A stretch of 14,080 nucleotides of DNA, from assembly GCA_021818565.1 (NCBI GenBank), contig JAKATV010000362.1:1-14080 (forward strand), given 5' to 3'. This document shows positions 5,170 through 13,786 of the stretch, one piece after another. The notes under the pieces are model-generated. The model did not search any database. It was not told the origin of the DNA and saw only the letters and a program-made list of their open reading frames with translations. Each line of letters starts with the position of its first letter. Positions within the stretch are counted from its first letter, which is position 1. A program made the translations under genes and the position numbers. The DNA is from Planctomycetota bacterium (GTDB lineage Bacteria > Planctomycetota > Phycisphaerae > WQYP01).

Positions 5170-6666
5170 ATGAGACGCATAATCTTTATTTCAGGGCTGG
5201 TCATCGTGGCTGCGGTTGGCGGATTGGTGGCCGGATTAATTTTGGCATCGGGTTCCGGGAACAAGTTCGCAGGATCGGGTGGCACACTATCTACTACCGG
5301 ACCGCACGCGGTACCAGCAGGAAACGCCATGGCGGTTAAAACCAGCCCCAAACGAAAAATTCTATATTACTGGGACCCGATGGTGGGGCCGTCATCAATT
5401 TCTCCCAAGCCGGGCATCAGTTCCATGGGTATGGCGCTGATACCAGTTTATGCGCCAAGCTCCGGTGCCGGAACGCCCGGTGAAGTGACGGTTGATCCGG
5501 CGATGGTACAGGATATGGGGATACAGACCGCGCCGGTTACACTGGGCACGTTGGTTCACCCCGTGCGTGTTGTAGGTTATCTGCGTACGCCTGCACCGGG
5601 CCGCTACAGCATCACCATTCGCGCCAGCGGCTGGATTGGCAAGTTGTTTGCGACAACCAATGGTACAACCGTAAAAAAGGGGGCCAGACTCTTTACGCTT
5701 TACAGCCCGGCGATCTTGGCGGCGGAAGAGGAATTGATCGCAGCCCAGAAAGCGTTGGCGGCAGCGCGGAAAATCGCGGACCGCTCGGCCATTCGCGATA
5801 CGCGTGAACTGGTGCAGTCCGTGGAATTGCGGTTGTATTATCTGGCGGTCGGATGGCCGCAGATAAAAAAAATTGCGCGCACCTTAAAGCCCGTGGAATA
5901 TGTAACGTTCTACAGCCCCACGGACGGAGTTCTTACGGATATCAAGGTCCATCAGAAATCACAAATCACCGCGGGCACAACCGCCATGCGCGTTGATACA
6001 CTCTCGACACTGTGGCTTGATGCGTATGTCTATGAAAATCAGTTGCCATGGATTCACATGGGGCAGCACGTCGCGGCCCGGATCGCCGCATTTCCCGGCC
6101 ATACGTTTGATGGGAAAATTATTTTTATTGATGCGTTTGAGAACCCGCGGAATCACACCACAGCCGTTCGCATTGAACTGCCCAACGCCCGAAATGAATT
6201 ACGACCGGGAATGTATGCCCTGGCCGATATCCATACCACGCCATTCAAACACGCGATCCTGATACCACGTCGTGCGGTCATTAACTCCGGTACCGGTGAA
6301 GTCACTTTTGTGGAGATATCTCATGGGCACTTCGATCCGGTGCCGGTGCGCACGGGGCTGTCTGGTGGCATCGGCATGCGACATGTTCTGCAAGTGCTCT
6401 CCGGCGTTGGACCGGGGCAAAAAGTAGTCACCAGCGGGCAGTTCATGATTGATGTCGAATCGCAACTCAATGAAATTAAATCCCGTTTTATGCCCAAGGT
6501 GCCAACAACTGCGGCCGCGACATCGCCCAACAAATCTACGCCGACTACCCCGGACGCGGGGGAAGGCCCGCCTGGCGGCTCGACGGACGGAGCGGCAAAA
6601 CCCGCCGCCATGCCCAAGGGAATGAAAATGCCGGTGACAAAGCCCAACTCTGCCCTGTCCCAATAA
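5170..6666 (+). CDS. cusB: Membrane fusion protein of a Cus-type heavy-metal RND efflux system
   Basis: This 498-residue periplasmic adaptor links the inner-membrane pump to the outer-membrane channel and can hand metal to the pump. An N-terminal membrane anchor or signal (about 4-27) has no lipobox. The small heavy-metal-binding-type domain found in CusB relatives follows, with YYWDPM (66-71) and SMGM (85-88) supplying methionines. The lipoyl halves (about 145-180 and 245-270) flank a helical hairpin (about 181-240) rich in Ala/Glu/Lys. Beta-barrel (about 275-355) and membrane-proximal (about 360-440) domains complete the fold. The tail is Pro/Thr/Gly-rich and ends with methionines and lysines (PKGMKM), a possible extra metal site. 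The start has AGGA 9 nt upstream. The gene is 18 nt from cusA. Cu/Ag specificity is inferred from the methionine motifs and from the pump. Confidence 0.93.
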   Translation: MRRIIFISGLVIVAAVGGLVAGLILASGSGNKFAGSGGTLSTTGPHAVPAGNAMAVKTSPKRKILYYWDPMVGPSSISPKPGISSMGMALIPVYAPSSGAGTPGEVTVDPAMVQDMGIQTAPVTLGTLVHPVRVVGYLRTPAPGRYSITIRASGWIGKLFATTNGTTVKKGARLFTLYSPAILAAEEELIAAQKALAAARKIADRSAIRDTRELVQSVELRLYYLAVGWPQIKKIARTLKPVEYVTFYSPTDGVLTDIKVHQKSQITAGTTAMRVDTLSTLWLDAYVYENQLPWIHMGQHVAARIAAFPGHTFDGKIIFIDAFENPRNHTTAVRIELPNARNELRPGMYALADIHTTPFKHAILIPRRAVINSGTGEVTFVEISHGHFDPVPVRTGLSGGIGMRHVLQVLSGVGPGQKVVTSGQFMIDVESQLNEIKSRFMPKVPTTAAATSPNKSTPTTPDAGEGPPGGSTDGAAKPAAMPKGMKMPVTKPNSALSQ

Positions 6667-6684
6667 AACAGACTGGACCCATCC

Positions 6685-9600
6685 ATGATTCGAAAAATTA
6701 TTGAACTATCCATTAAGAACCGCGTGCTGGTGCTGCTGCTTTTCGCCATGGCTATGGCAGTGGCCACGTGGGCGGCGTTTCACAGTAAGCTTGACGCGGT
6801 ACCCGATCTTTCCGATGTGCAAGTGCTGGTTTTGACAAACTATCCCGGCCAATCGCCGGGCGTGGTGGAAAAGCAGGTAACCTATCCGCTGGAAGCGCAG
6901 TTAATCCATGTGCCGGATGTGAAAGCCGTCCGCGGCCAGAGCATGTTTGAATATTCTCTAATTACAGTCGTGTTCAAAAATGGCACCAATTTGTACTGGG
7001 CTCGCAGCCGCGTGCTGGAATATTTAAGCTACGCCAAAGCCCTGCTTCCCGCCGGCGTGAATCCGCAGCTTGGCCCGGACGCCACCGGAGCCGGCTGGGC
7101 TTATCAATATATTTTGTTTCCGGGGTGGTATTGCAAGAATCATCCCGGTGGAATCTGGCATGATCCCTCCGCGCACAAATGGTACGCTCATCGCGGTGCG
7201 GCACCAACTGCAGTACAAGCCCGGCTGGTGCTGGTCCGGGCATTTGACAAGCCTGGCACATCGCCTTTGTCACATCAGCCGCTGCTTTCCAGTAACATGA
7301 ATCTGGGCCAACTGCGCTCATTGCAGGATTGGTTCGTGCGTTATCAGTTGGAAGCAGTGCCCGGAGTTTCGGAAGTGGCCGGAATCGGCGGCTTTACCAC
7401 GGAATACCAGATTGTATTGAATCCCAACCAGTTGGTGGCCTACCATCTGGGCGTCAACCAGGTGATCCGCGATGTGCAACAATCTAATAATGAGGTCGGA
7501 GGAGCAATTATTGATCGCAGTGAATTTGAATATATTGTCCGCAGCCGCGGATACCTTAAGAACCTTGCACAACTGCGATCCGTGCCGGTGGGGCGGGCCA
7601 TCGACGGCACACCGATTCTGCTAGGCGATGTGGCAACGGTCCAGAAGGCCGGTGCGCAACGCCAGGGAATTCTGGATTGGAATGGCCAGGGGGAAACGGT
7701 TGGCGGCATCGTGGTGGTGCGATACGGAGCCGATACATTTCGCGTGGTCACAGCCGTCAAAAAGAAGATCGCCGCTCTAGCCGCCAGTTTACCTCCGGGC
7801 GTCATGTTCAAAACCGGATATGATCGCGTCAATCTTATCAATCGCTCCATCAACACCCTGTCCGATACGCTCACCGAGGAAATGATTGTCGTGGCCTTGA
7901 TCTGCCTGGTATTTCTGTTGCATGGCCGCAGCGCTCTGGTGGCTATTACGGTCATTCCATCGAGCATGATGATCAGCTTGGCAATTCTATATTGGCTTAA
8001 TATCAGCGCCAACATTATGAGTTTAAGCGGTATCGCCATTGCGATCGGTGTGGTGGTGGATTCGGCGATCGTGATGGTGGAAAACGCCCATCAGCATATC
8101 AACCGCGATGAGCTTCGCGCACAGACCGGCCATCCGCCCACGCCTCGCACCGAGTTGATTCTGACCGCCGCGTCGGAAGTTGGTCCCAGTCTGTTTTTCA
8201 GTCTTCTGATTATTACGGTCAGCTTTCTGCCGATTTTCGTTCTGCCCGGCGAAAGCGGCAAGATGTTCAGCCCGTTGGCTCTGACGAAAACCTTTGCCAT
8301 TGCCTCGGCTTCGCTGCTGTCGATTACCCTTGTGCCGGTACTGATGATCTATTTTATTACGCCCCGATTCTTTCCCAAAACCTGGGCAGGGTGGATCTGG
8401 CTGCCTTTGGCCGTTGCGATTATTTTCGGCCCGGCCATCGGATTGTATTGGGCTATGGGCCATGATGGAGGCTTGCCGGCGCGTTACCGCTGGTGGATTT
8501 GCGGCGGCTGGATGATTCTCGCCGCGTTGCTGGTGTTGCCGCAGAATATTATCCATGAGGAACATAATTTTATCGCCGCGTTGCTGCAGCATATTTTTGA
8601 TCCCATTTTCCGGGCAGCCATGTTTTTGCGATGGCCCCTGCTCCTCGTGGCAGCGGTCTTGTGCGTTTCGGTAATTTGGCCGTTTGGCCGGCTGGGAACC
8701 GAATTTACCCCACCACTGTATGAAGGCGATTTGGAATATATGCCCACAAGCTATCCCGGCATCGGTGTCGGGGCCGCCAAAATGGTGTTGCAACAGAGTG
8801 ACAAAATCATCAAAAGTTTTCCGGAAGTCAAAAGTGTGTGGGGCCAGATTGGCCGGGCCGATACCGCCACCGATTCCGCACCCCTGAATATGATTGATAC
8901 GATTATCCGCCTGAAGCGCCGTACGCAATGGCCCGAGATAAATATTCCCCGTTTCTATCATTCCTGGCCGCATTGGTTGCAATGGCCATGCAAGCATACA
9001 TTTTGGCCCGACCGGGCACCGGTAACGCTAAGCCAAGTGATGAATGGCTGGACGGATGCGTCCGGTAAGTATCATGAAGGGATGAATCAGGCATTGAAGA
9101 TACCGGGATTTGTCGCCTATTGGACTATGCCCATCGCCAATCGCGTCAACATGGCCAACACCGGCAGCAAAACACTGCTGGGAATTCGCGTGTTCGGTTC
9201 AGACCTTGGCGTGCTGGGTAAAGTGTCAAACTCCATTGCACAAACGCTGCAACATGTCCATGGCACCGGCAGTGCCATCGCCAACCAGACCCTTGGCGGG
9301 TACTACCTGGATATTCGTGTCAATCGGCTGGTTGCCGCCCGATATGGTCTTACGCAAGCGGCAGTACAACGCATTATTACCATGGCCATCGGCGGTGAGC
9401 CCATTAGTACCATGGTGCGGGGCCTGCAGCGCCTGCCCATTAATGTCCGCTATTTCCGCAATCTTCGCGGCAGTATTTCCGAGCTTAAACAATTGCCCAT
9501 CGCCGCTAACAATGGAACATTTATTACGCTGGGAATGCTGGCTGATATCCACTACAGTTCCGGGCCGCCGGAAATTGATACACAGGATGCCATGACCGTC

Positions 9601-10329
9601 AATTATATTAACATCACCACCACGGGCAGCAATACGGTGGGTTATGTGCGCCGAGCCAACACGGCGATTCGCTCGCACGTAACGCTGCCGGCGGGTTATA
9701 CGTATCAGTGGATTGGCCTGTACAAGCAGATTCAGCAAGCCAACGCCCGGTTGAAACTCGCCGTGCCGATGGTACTGCTGACGATATTTATTCTGCTGTT
9801 TGTAGCCACCGGCAGCGTGGGCCGAGTGCTGGGCGTGCTGTTGTCGGTACCCTTTGGCCTGGTGGGGGCCATCTGGGCCTTGTATTTTTTGCACTATCAT
9901 ATGTCCGTAGCGGTGTGGGTTGGTATTATTGCATTGTCCGGGCTTTGTGCGGAAATGGGCCTGGTGCTATTGCTTTATCTGGATGTCAGCTTTGCGCAGG
10001 CGAAACAGGCCGAATTATTGCGCAACAAGCGTGATCTATTTAACGCGGTGCACACCGGCGCGGTTCGCCGCATTCGGCCCCAGACGATGACAGTATGCGC
10101 CGCCCTGATCGGTCTTACGCCGCTATTGTGGGTTCACGGTGCTGGGGCAACGGTCATGCGACGACTGGCGGCACCCATGATTGGCGGGTTAGGCAGCGCG
10201 TTTATTTTGGAACTGCTGGTGCTGCCCGCGCTGTATTACATCGTGATGGCTTGGAACCTCAGGGGTTATTTCGCCAGCCAACAGCCCAAGGTCGGCAGTC
10301 CTACCTCTGACGAAGGAGGCACCGCATGA
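6685..10329 (+). CDS. cusA: Cus-type heavy-metal RND efflux pump with extra helices and loops
   Basis: This 1214-residue inner-membrane proton/metal antiporter pumps metal through the tripartite complex. E. coli CusA has 1047 residues. The three methionines of its Cu(I)/Ag(I) site are kept: GDLEYMP (M686), APLNM (M736) and NRVNM (M823). The transmembrane acids are also kept: D459 in GVVVDSAIVMVENAH and E1090 in LCAEMGLV. The residue matching CusA K984 is Gln (Q1133 in RIRPQTMT). Extra length comes from three places: a His/Trp/Cys-rich periplasmic insertion (about 146-204), two added hydrophobic helices (about 566-592 and 600-623) before TM7, and a second aromatic insertion (about 751-802). 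The ribosome site is weak, so translation may depend on cusB 18 nt upstream. The stop overlaps the cusC start. Family and Cu/Ag class are well supported. Confidence 0.97.
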   Translation: MIRKIIELSIKNRVLVLLLFAMAMAVATWAAFHSKLDAVPDLSDVQVLVLTNYPGQSPGVVEKQVTYPLEAQLIHVPDVKAVRGQSMFEYSLITVVFKNGTNLYWARSRVLEYLSYAKALLPAGVNPQLGPDATGAGWAYQYILFPGWYCKNHPGGIWHDPSAHKWYAHRGAAPTAVQARLVLVRAFDKPGTSPLSHQPLLSSNMNLGQLRSLQDWFVRYQLEAVPGVSEVAGIGGFTTEYQIVLNPNQLVAYHLGVNQVIRDVQQSNNEVGGAIIDRSEFEYIVRSRGYLKNLAQLRSVPVGRAIDGTPILLGDVATVQKAGAQRQGILDWNGQGETVGGIVVVRYGADTFRVVTAVKKKIAALAASLPPGVMFKTGYDRVNLINRSINTLSDTLTEEMIVVALICLVFLLHGRSALVAITVIPSSMMISLAILYWLNISANIMSLSGIAIAIGVVVDSAIVMVENAHQHINRDELRAQTGHPPTPRTELILTAASEVGPSLFFSLLIITVSFLPIFVLPGESGKMFSPLALTKTFAIASASLLSITLVPVLMIYFITPRFFPKTWAGWIWLPLAVAIIFGPAIGLYWAMGHDGGLPARYRWWICGGWMILAALLVLPQNIIHEEHNFIAALLQHIFDPIFRAAMFLRWPLLLVAAVLCVSVIWPFGRLGTEFTPPLYEGDLEYMPTSYPGIGVGAAKMVLQQSDKIIKSFPEVKSVWGQIGRADTATDSAPLNMIDTIIRLKRRTQWPEINIPRFYHSWPHWLQWPCKHTFWPDRAPVTLSQVMNGWTDASGKYHEGMNQALKIPGFVAYWTMPIANRVNMANTGSKTLLGIRVFGSDLGVLGKVSNSIAQTLQHVHGTGSAIANQTLGGYYLDIRVNRLVAARYGLTQAAVQRIITMAIGGEPISTMVRGLQRLPINVRYFRNLRGSISELKQLPIAANNGTFITLGMLADIHYSSGPPEIDTQDAMTVNYINITTTGSNTVGYVRRANTAIRSHVTLPAGYTYQWIGLYKQIQQANARLKLAVPMVLLTIFILLFVATGSVGRVLGVLLSVPFGLVGAIWALYFLHYHMSVAVWVGIIALSGLCAEMGLVLLLYLDVSFAQAKQAELLRNKRDLFNAVHTGAVRRIRPQTMTVCAALIGLTPLLWVHGAGATVMRRLAAPMIGGLGSAFILELLVLPALYYIVMAWNLRGYFASQQPKVGSPTSDEGGTA

Positions 10330-11672
10330 AACTGAATCGCCCATTACGGTCAAAGCTCGGGGTCGTACTGATGGCGGGAGCCGCTGTATTTTTGTCCGGT
10401 TGTACCGTTACGCCGAAAGGTGAAAATGCTTTGCGCCGGGCGGCTGTCAAAGCGGGAAAACCCTACGAGAAACCGTACGCCCAGCGCCATATTCCTCCGC
10501 TGCCGCTGAACGCCAAATCCCCGCAGTTGGTCCGCTACGCAATACTGAACAATCCGGACGTGGAAAAAGCTTATTGGAAGTGGCGGGCGGCCATTGAACA
10601 GATTCCCCAAGCTGGTACCCAGGCCACGACCTTGATGCTCAATGCCGGTACGAGTCTGCAAAATGGCCAGGCATCGCTGGCCAATACGATTTTGGGTGCC
10701 GGCAATATGACCGGTAGCGATATTCGCTGGCCTTCTAAACTTACCACACAAGCGCGAGCGGCCCTGGAAGCGGCGCGGGGGGCGGGCTGGCAGTATCGGG
10801 CCGCGATCTTTGCGGTGCGCCGCGATGTGCTGGCGGCCTGGTATCGGTATGGCAGAACTGCGGCACTGTTGCGCTTGAATCGACGCCAGCGGCAGCTTCT
10901 GGCTACCAGCGCCGCACTAAGCCGCTCTGGCATTAGCCCCGGCGGCAAGCGTGCCGGTCAGTGGCTGGCCGGCCAGAATGCTGTGGATGAAATGGATGCG
11001 AAAATTATCAATCTTCAACACCAACTGCCCCGTGACTTGGCGAAGCTCAATGCCGTCCTTGGGCGTCCTGCGGCACAGCCGCTCTCTCCGCCGTCGGCCA
11101 TTGCGGTTCTATCTGCGCCGCATTTGAACGCGCAACAGCTCTGGCTCGTGGCGGCCCAGCGCAATCCGCAATTGCGCGGTCTGGCACGTGATGTATCCGC
11201 CAACCGTTTTGACATCCGCCGAGCTAAGCAGCAGTACATTCCCAATTTTGATATTGGCCTTTCCAGCAGTCTGGATGGCACAGCGCAGAGTTTTTCCGGT
11301 GCCCTGATTGTTCCCGTGTTACGCTATAAGGCTATCAACGCCGCAATCGCACAGGCCGGCGATCAGCTTAGAGCCACGCAGGCCGCCTGGCGCAGTACCC
11401 ACGTTTCTCTGGCAGCGCAAATGCTCGTGGATCTCATTGCCATGCACAATGATGATCGCCAGATCAGTATTTTTCAAAATACCATCCTGCCGCGACTGAA
11501 GATATTAGTCTCTCTGGCTCGCGCGGATTATCAGCAGGGTAACGGCGGTATAGACCGCCAGATTAAAGCCCAAGATGAGTTGCTGGCAATCCAGCAGACT
11601 ATTGTAAATTTGCGAGCCGATCTGGACACGCGCATCGCGGACCTCGATGCCATCATCGCCGCACCGTTGTAA
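10326..11672 (+). CDS. cusC: Outer-membrane factor lipoprotein (TolC/CusC family)
   Basis: This 448-residue channel subunit forms the outer-membrane exit of the efflux complex. A lipoprotein signal with lipobox FLSGC (C26) is present, as in CusC/OprM. Two outer-membrane-efflux repeats are visible: the first opens with AILNNPDVEKAYWKW (72-86), the second with AAQRNPQLRGL (276-286), followed by IPNFDIGLS (305-313) of the beta-strand region. Long helices rich in Ala/Arg/Gln (about 140-245 and 335-445) fit the periplasmic tunnel. The ATG overlaps the cusA stop as ATGA and has a strong AAGGAGG 6 nt upstream, so the two are tightly coupled. Length is normal for the family. The metal role follows from the operon; sequence alone gives only the TolC superfamily. 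No clear intrinsic terminator follows in the 185-bp gap before icd. Confidence 0.92.
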   Translation: MKLNRPLRSKLGVVLMAGAAVFLSGCTVTPKGENALRRAAVKAGKPYEKPYAQRHIPPLPLNAKSPQLVRYAILNNPDVEKAYWKWRAAIEQIPQAGTQATTLMLNAGTSLQNGQASLANTILGAGNMTGSDIRWPSKLTTQARAALEAARGAGWQYRAAIFAVRRDVLAAWYRYGRTAALLRLNRRQRQLLATSAALSRSGISPGGKRAGQWLAGQNAVDEMDAKIINLQHQLPRDLAKLNAVLGRPAAQPLSPPSAIAVLSAPHLNAQQLWLVAAQRNPQLRGLARDVSANRFDIRRAKQQYIPNFDIGLSSSLDGTAQSFSGALIVPVLRYKAINAAIAQAGDQLRATQAAWRSTHVSLAAQMLVDLIAMHNDDRQISIFQNTILPRLKILVSLARADYQQGNGGIDRQIKAQDELLAIQQTIVNLRADLDTRIADLDAIIAAPL

Positions 11673-11773
11673 TCCTCGTTCAGCTTGATCGAGCCAACAC
11701 AGGGTGCCGGCACCGCTGCAAAAGAGGTTTGGCAACTGCTTTAAGGCCGGGCGCGAATCGGTTATTCTCTACG

Positions 11774-11788
11774 GGACTTGTTAAGTCC
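11774..11788. other. Small perfect hairpin upstream of icd
   Basis: GGACTT-GTT-AAGTCC is a perfect 6-bp stem with a 3-nt loop, 70 nt before the icd start, in the gap after cusC. No T-tract follows, so it is a poor terminator; it may be a leader structure or operator. A second perfect palindrome without a loop, GGTGCCGGCACC, lies at 11703-11714. Confidence 0.3.
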
Positions 11789-11857
11789 GGCCTGGTATTT
11801 TAAGCTACCGCCCGGAAGTATGATGGCTTCGCTATTTTTTGGAAGGTCTTTCTAATC

Positions 11858-13144
11858 ATGAGCAGCAGTGAATTTACCAGCGTTCAGGTTCCCGCACACG
11901 GACAACCCATTACCATGGGATCGGACAAAAAGCTCCATGTTCCGGATCACCCCATTCTACCGTTTATTGAAGGGGATGGTACCGGCCCGGACATCTGGCG
12001 GGCATCGGTGCGGGTCTTTGATGCGGCGGTGGAAAAATCCTACAAGGGAAAACGCAAAATTGCCTGGATGGAAGTTTACGCCGGGGAAAAATCGTTCCTC
12101 AAATTCAAAACCGGCGAACCGGTTGGCGACGCCAAAGCGTGGCTTCCTGATGATACTGTTAATGCGTTTCGCAAATTTCTGGTAGGCATTAAGGGGCCGT
12201 TGACCACGCCGGTGGGCGGCGGAATACGTTCTTTGAATGTCGCGTTGCGGCAACAGTTGGACTTATACGTATGCGTGCGACCTGTGCGCTATTTTAGCGG
12301 TGTGCCCAGTCCGGTGAAGCGCCCGGAAGCGGTTAATATGGTGATTTACCGCGAAAACACTGAAGATATTTATGCCGGGATCGAATGGGCCTCCGGCTCG
12401 CCGGAAGCGCAAAAGGTTTTGAAATTCATTGAAGCTGAATTTCCACAAACATTTAAGAAAGTCCGTTTTCCGGCCACCTCCGGCGTGGGAATTAAACCCG
12501 TCAGCAAAGAGGGATCCCAGCGGCTGATCGGTGCGGCGATAGATTATGCCATTGCCCATAAGCGTAAAAGCGTCACACTGGTTCATAAAGGCAACATTAT
12601 GAAGTACACGGAAGGGGCCTTCCGTGACTGGGGATATCAACTGGCCAAGGAAAAATATGGTGCTGTTGAAATCGATGGAGGCCCCTGGTGCAAGTTGCCC
12701 AATGGTATTGTTATTAAAGACTCCATTGCGGACATTACACTTCAGCAGGTGCTTACGCGCCCTGAAGAATTTGATGTTATTGCCACATTGAATCTTAATG
12801 GTGATTACCTAAGTGACGCGCTGGCGGCACAGGTCGGCGGGATCGGTATCGCACCGGGCGGGAATATCAATTATCATACCGGCCATGCGGTTTTTGAAGC
12901 CACCCATGGCACGGCTCCGAAATATGCGAATCAAGATAAGGTGAATCCCGGCAGCGTGATACTTTCCGGCGTGATGATGCTGGAGCATCTGGGTTGGCAG
13001 GAAGCGGCCGATAATATTGTCAGAAGCCTTGAACGCACCATCGGCGATAAGGTCGTAACCTACGACTTTGCCCGGCTCATGGCGGGAGCCAGGGAAGTCA
13101 AATGCAGTGAGTTTGCCGATGCCCTGATTCGCAATTTGGCCTGA
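11858..13144 (+). CDS. icd: NADP-dependent isocitrate dehydrogenase
   Basis: This 428-residue citric-acid-cycle enzyme oxidises isocitrate to 2-oxoglutarate and CO2 with NADP. It aligns through its length with the E. coli enzyme (416 residues), plus a slightly longer N-terminus. Substrate residues are visible: S125 (the serine phosphorylated by AceK in E. coli) in GGGIRSLNV, R131, R141, R165 and Y172 in YRENTEDIYAG, and K244 in LVHKGN. Metal ligands D316 and D320 lie in NLNGDYLSD. NADP preference is supported by K355-Y356 in THGTAPKY and by Y402 and R406 in TYDFARLM. The ATG at 11858 has GGAAGG upstream with about 11 nt spacing. It follows the efflux operon after 185 bp and is probably a separate unit. 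No aceK gene is in view. The call is secure. Confidence 0.97.
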   Translation: MSSSEFTSVQVPAHGQPITMGSDKKLHVPDHPILPFIEGDGTGPDIWRASVRVFDAAVEKSYKGKRKIAWMEVYAGEKSFLKFKTGEPVGDAKAWLPDDTVNAFRKFLVGIKGPLTTPVGGGIRSLNVALRQQLDLYVCVRPVRYFSGVPSPVKRPEAVNMVIYRENTEDIYAGIEWASGSPEAQKVLKFIEAEFPQTFKKVRFPATSGVGIKPVSKEGSQRLIGAAIDYAIAHKRKSVTLVHKGNIMKYTEGAFRDWGYQLAKEKYGAVEIDGGPWCKLPNGIVIKDSIADITLQQVLTRPEEFDVIATLNLNGDYLSDALAAQVGGIGIAPGGNINYHTGHAVFEATHGTAPKYANQDKVNPGSVILSGVMMLEHLGWQEAADNIVRSLERTIGDKVVTYDFARLMAGAREVKCSEFADALIRNLA

Positions 13145-13165
13145 TGCGGGGAACCAGCCTATAAT
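13136..13165 (+). promoter_or_regulatory. Candidate promoter for the response regulator gene
   Basis: TTGGCC (13136-13141) is followed after 18 bp by a perfect TATAAT (13160-13165). The -35 part overlaps the end of icd. The predicted leader to the regulator start at 13349 is about 177 nt. Other AT-rich boxes (TATAAG at 13216, TATATA at 13223) lie closer but lack well-spaced partners. Confidence 0.4.
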
Positions 13166-13348
13166 TGGCCTGCCGGAAAGTGCCGAAAAAGCGCTTGCAG
13201 CGATGGCGTGCCGGCTATAAGGTATATAGTTCAACCATGGGCTTATTAATATTAAGCTCCGGAGTTGATGGCGGATTCCGCTGGTGCAAATCAGTTGGAA
13301 CAGGTGAATGTAACCATAAGTGCCCGCGTTGCGGCAAAAGGATTGATT

Positions 13349-13750
13349 ATGAGCGAACAATTCAAAGATAAAACGGTTCTGGTTGTGGATGATGATGCGG
13401 ACGTACTGGCAACCATCACCGCCGCCTTATCAACCACGGGAGCCAAAGTTATTTCCGCGGGCGACGGCAATACCGCGGTGGAAATGGCGGAAAAAGATCA
13501 ACCCGACCTTATTGTGCTGGACATGATGTTGCCCAAACGCAGCGGCTTTCTGGTCGTGGAACGCATCAAAGCGCGCAAACCCAAAGGCAGTAAACCCTTT
13601 GTTATCATGATTACCGGCAATATGGGCACACGCCATAAAACCTATGCGGAAACTCTGGGTGTTGATGATTACATCAACAAACCCTTCCGCATTGATCGGC
13701 TTATTACATCCATGGATAAATTACTTAACCCGGCCCCGGCTGCACAGTAA
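13349..13750 (+). CDS. Stand-alone receiver-domain response regulator
   Basis: This 133-residue protein consists of a CheY-type receiver domain and a short tail. The acidic pocket is D14-D15-D16 (VVDDDADV), the phosphoacceptor is D58 (LIVLDMMLP), the switch threonine is T89 (IMITG), and the conserved lysine is K111 (INKPF). No DNA-binding or enzymatic output domain follows, so it signals by protein contact or phosphotransfer. The reading frame can be extended to 13265, but the ATG at 13349 is preferred: AAAAGGA lies 6 nt upstream and the receiver fold starts directly after it. The added N-terminal residues look unstructured. No histidine kinase is encoded nearby, so the partner is unknown. 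It lies 36 nt upstream of mutM and may be cotranscribed with it. Confidence 0.93.
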   Translation: MSEQFKDKTVLVVDDDADVLATITAALSTTGAKVISAGDGNTAVEMAEKDQPDLIVLDMMLPKRSGFLVVERIKARKPKGSKPFVIMITGNMGTRHKTYAETLGVDDYINKPFRIDRLITSMDKLLNPAPAAQ

Positions 13751-13786
13751 TCACGCTGCCTCGGGGGCCGCAACTGGATCAGCTAC

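Noticed and set aside
8023..8997. Minus-strand frame of 324 codons opposite cusA
   Set aside because: It is a low-complexity Gln/Arg/Asn-rich shadow of the pump gene, which is unambiguous on the plus strand.
13260..13271. 12-base repeat CGGAGTTGATGG, also at 1371-1382
   Set aside because: Several 12-base coincidences are expected in 14 kb, and the shared bases are mostly ribosome-site and start-codon sequence.
13265..13348. Upstream TTG/ATG start for the response regulator
   Set aside because: The nearest purine-rich sequence is too close to those codons, while the ATG at 13349 has AAAAGGA at 6 nt and begins at the receiver domain.
13731..13770. Terminator between the response regulator and mutM (CGGCCCC...GGGGCCG)
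   Set aside because: The 7-bp arms enclose a 26-nt loop, the left arm is inside the coding sequence, and no T-tract follows.
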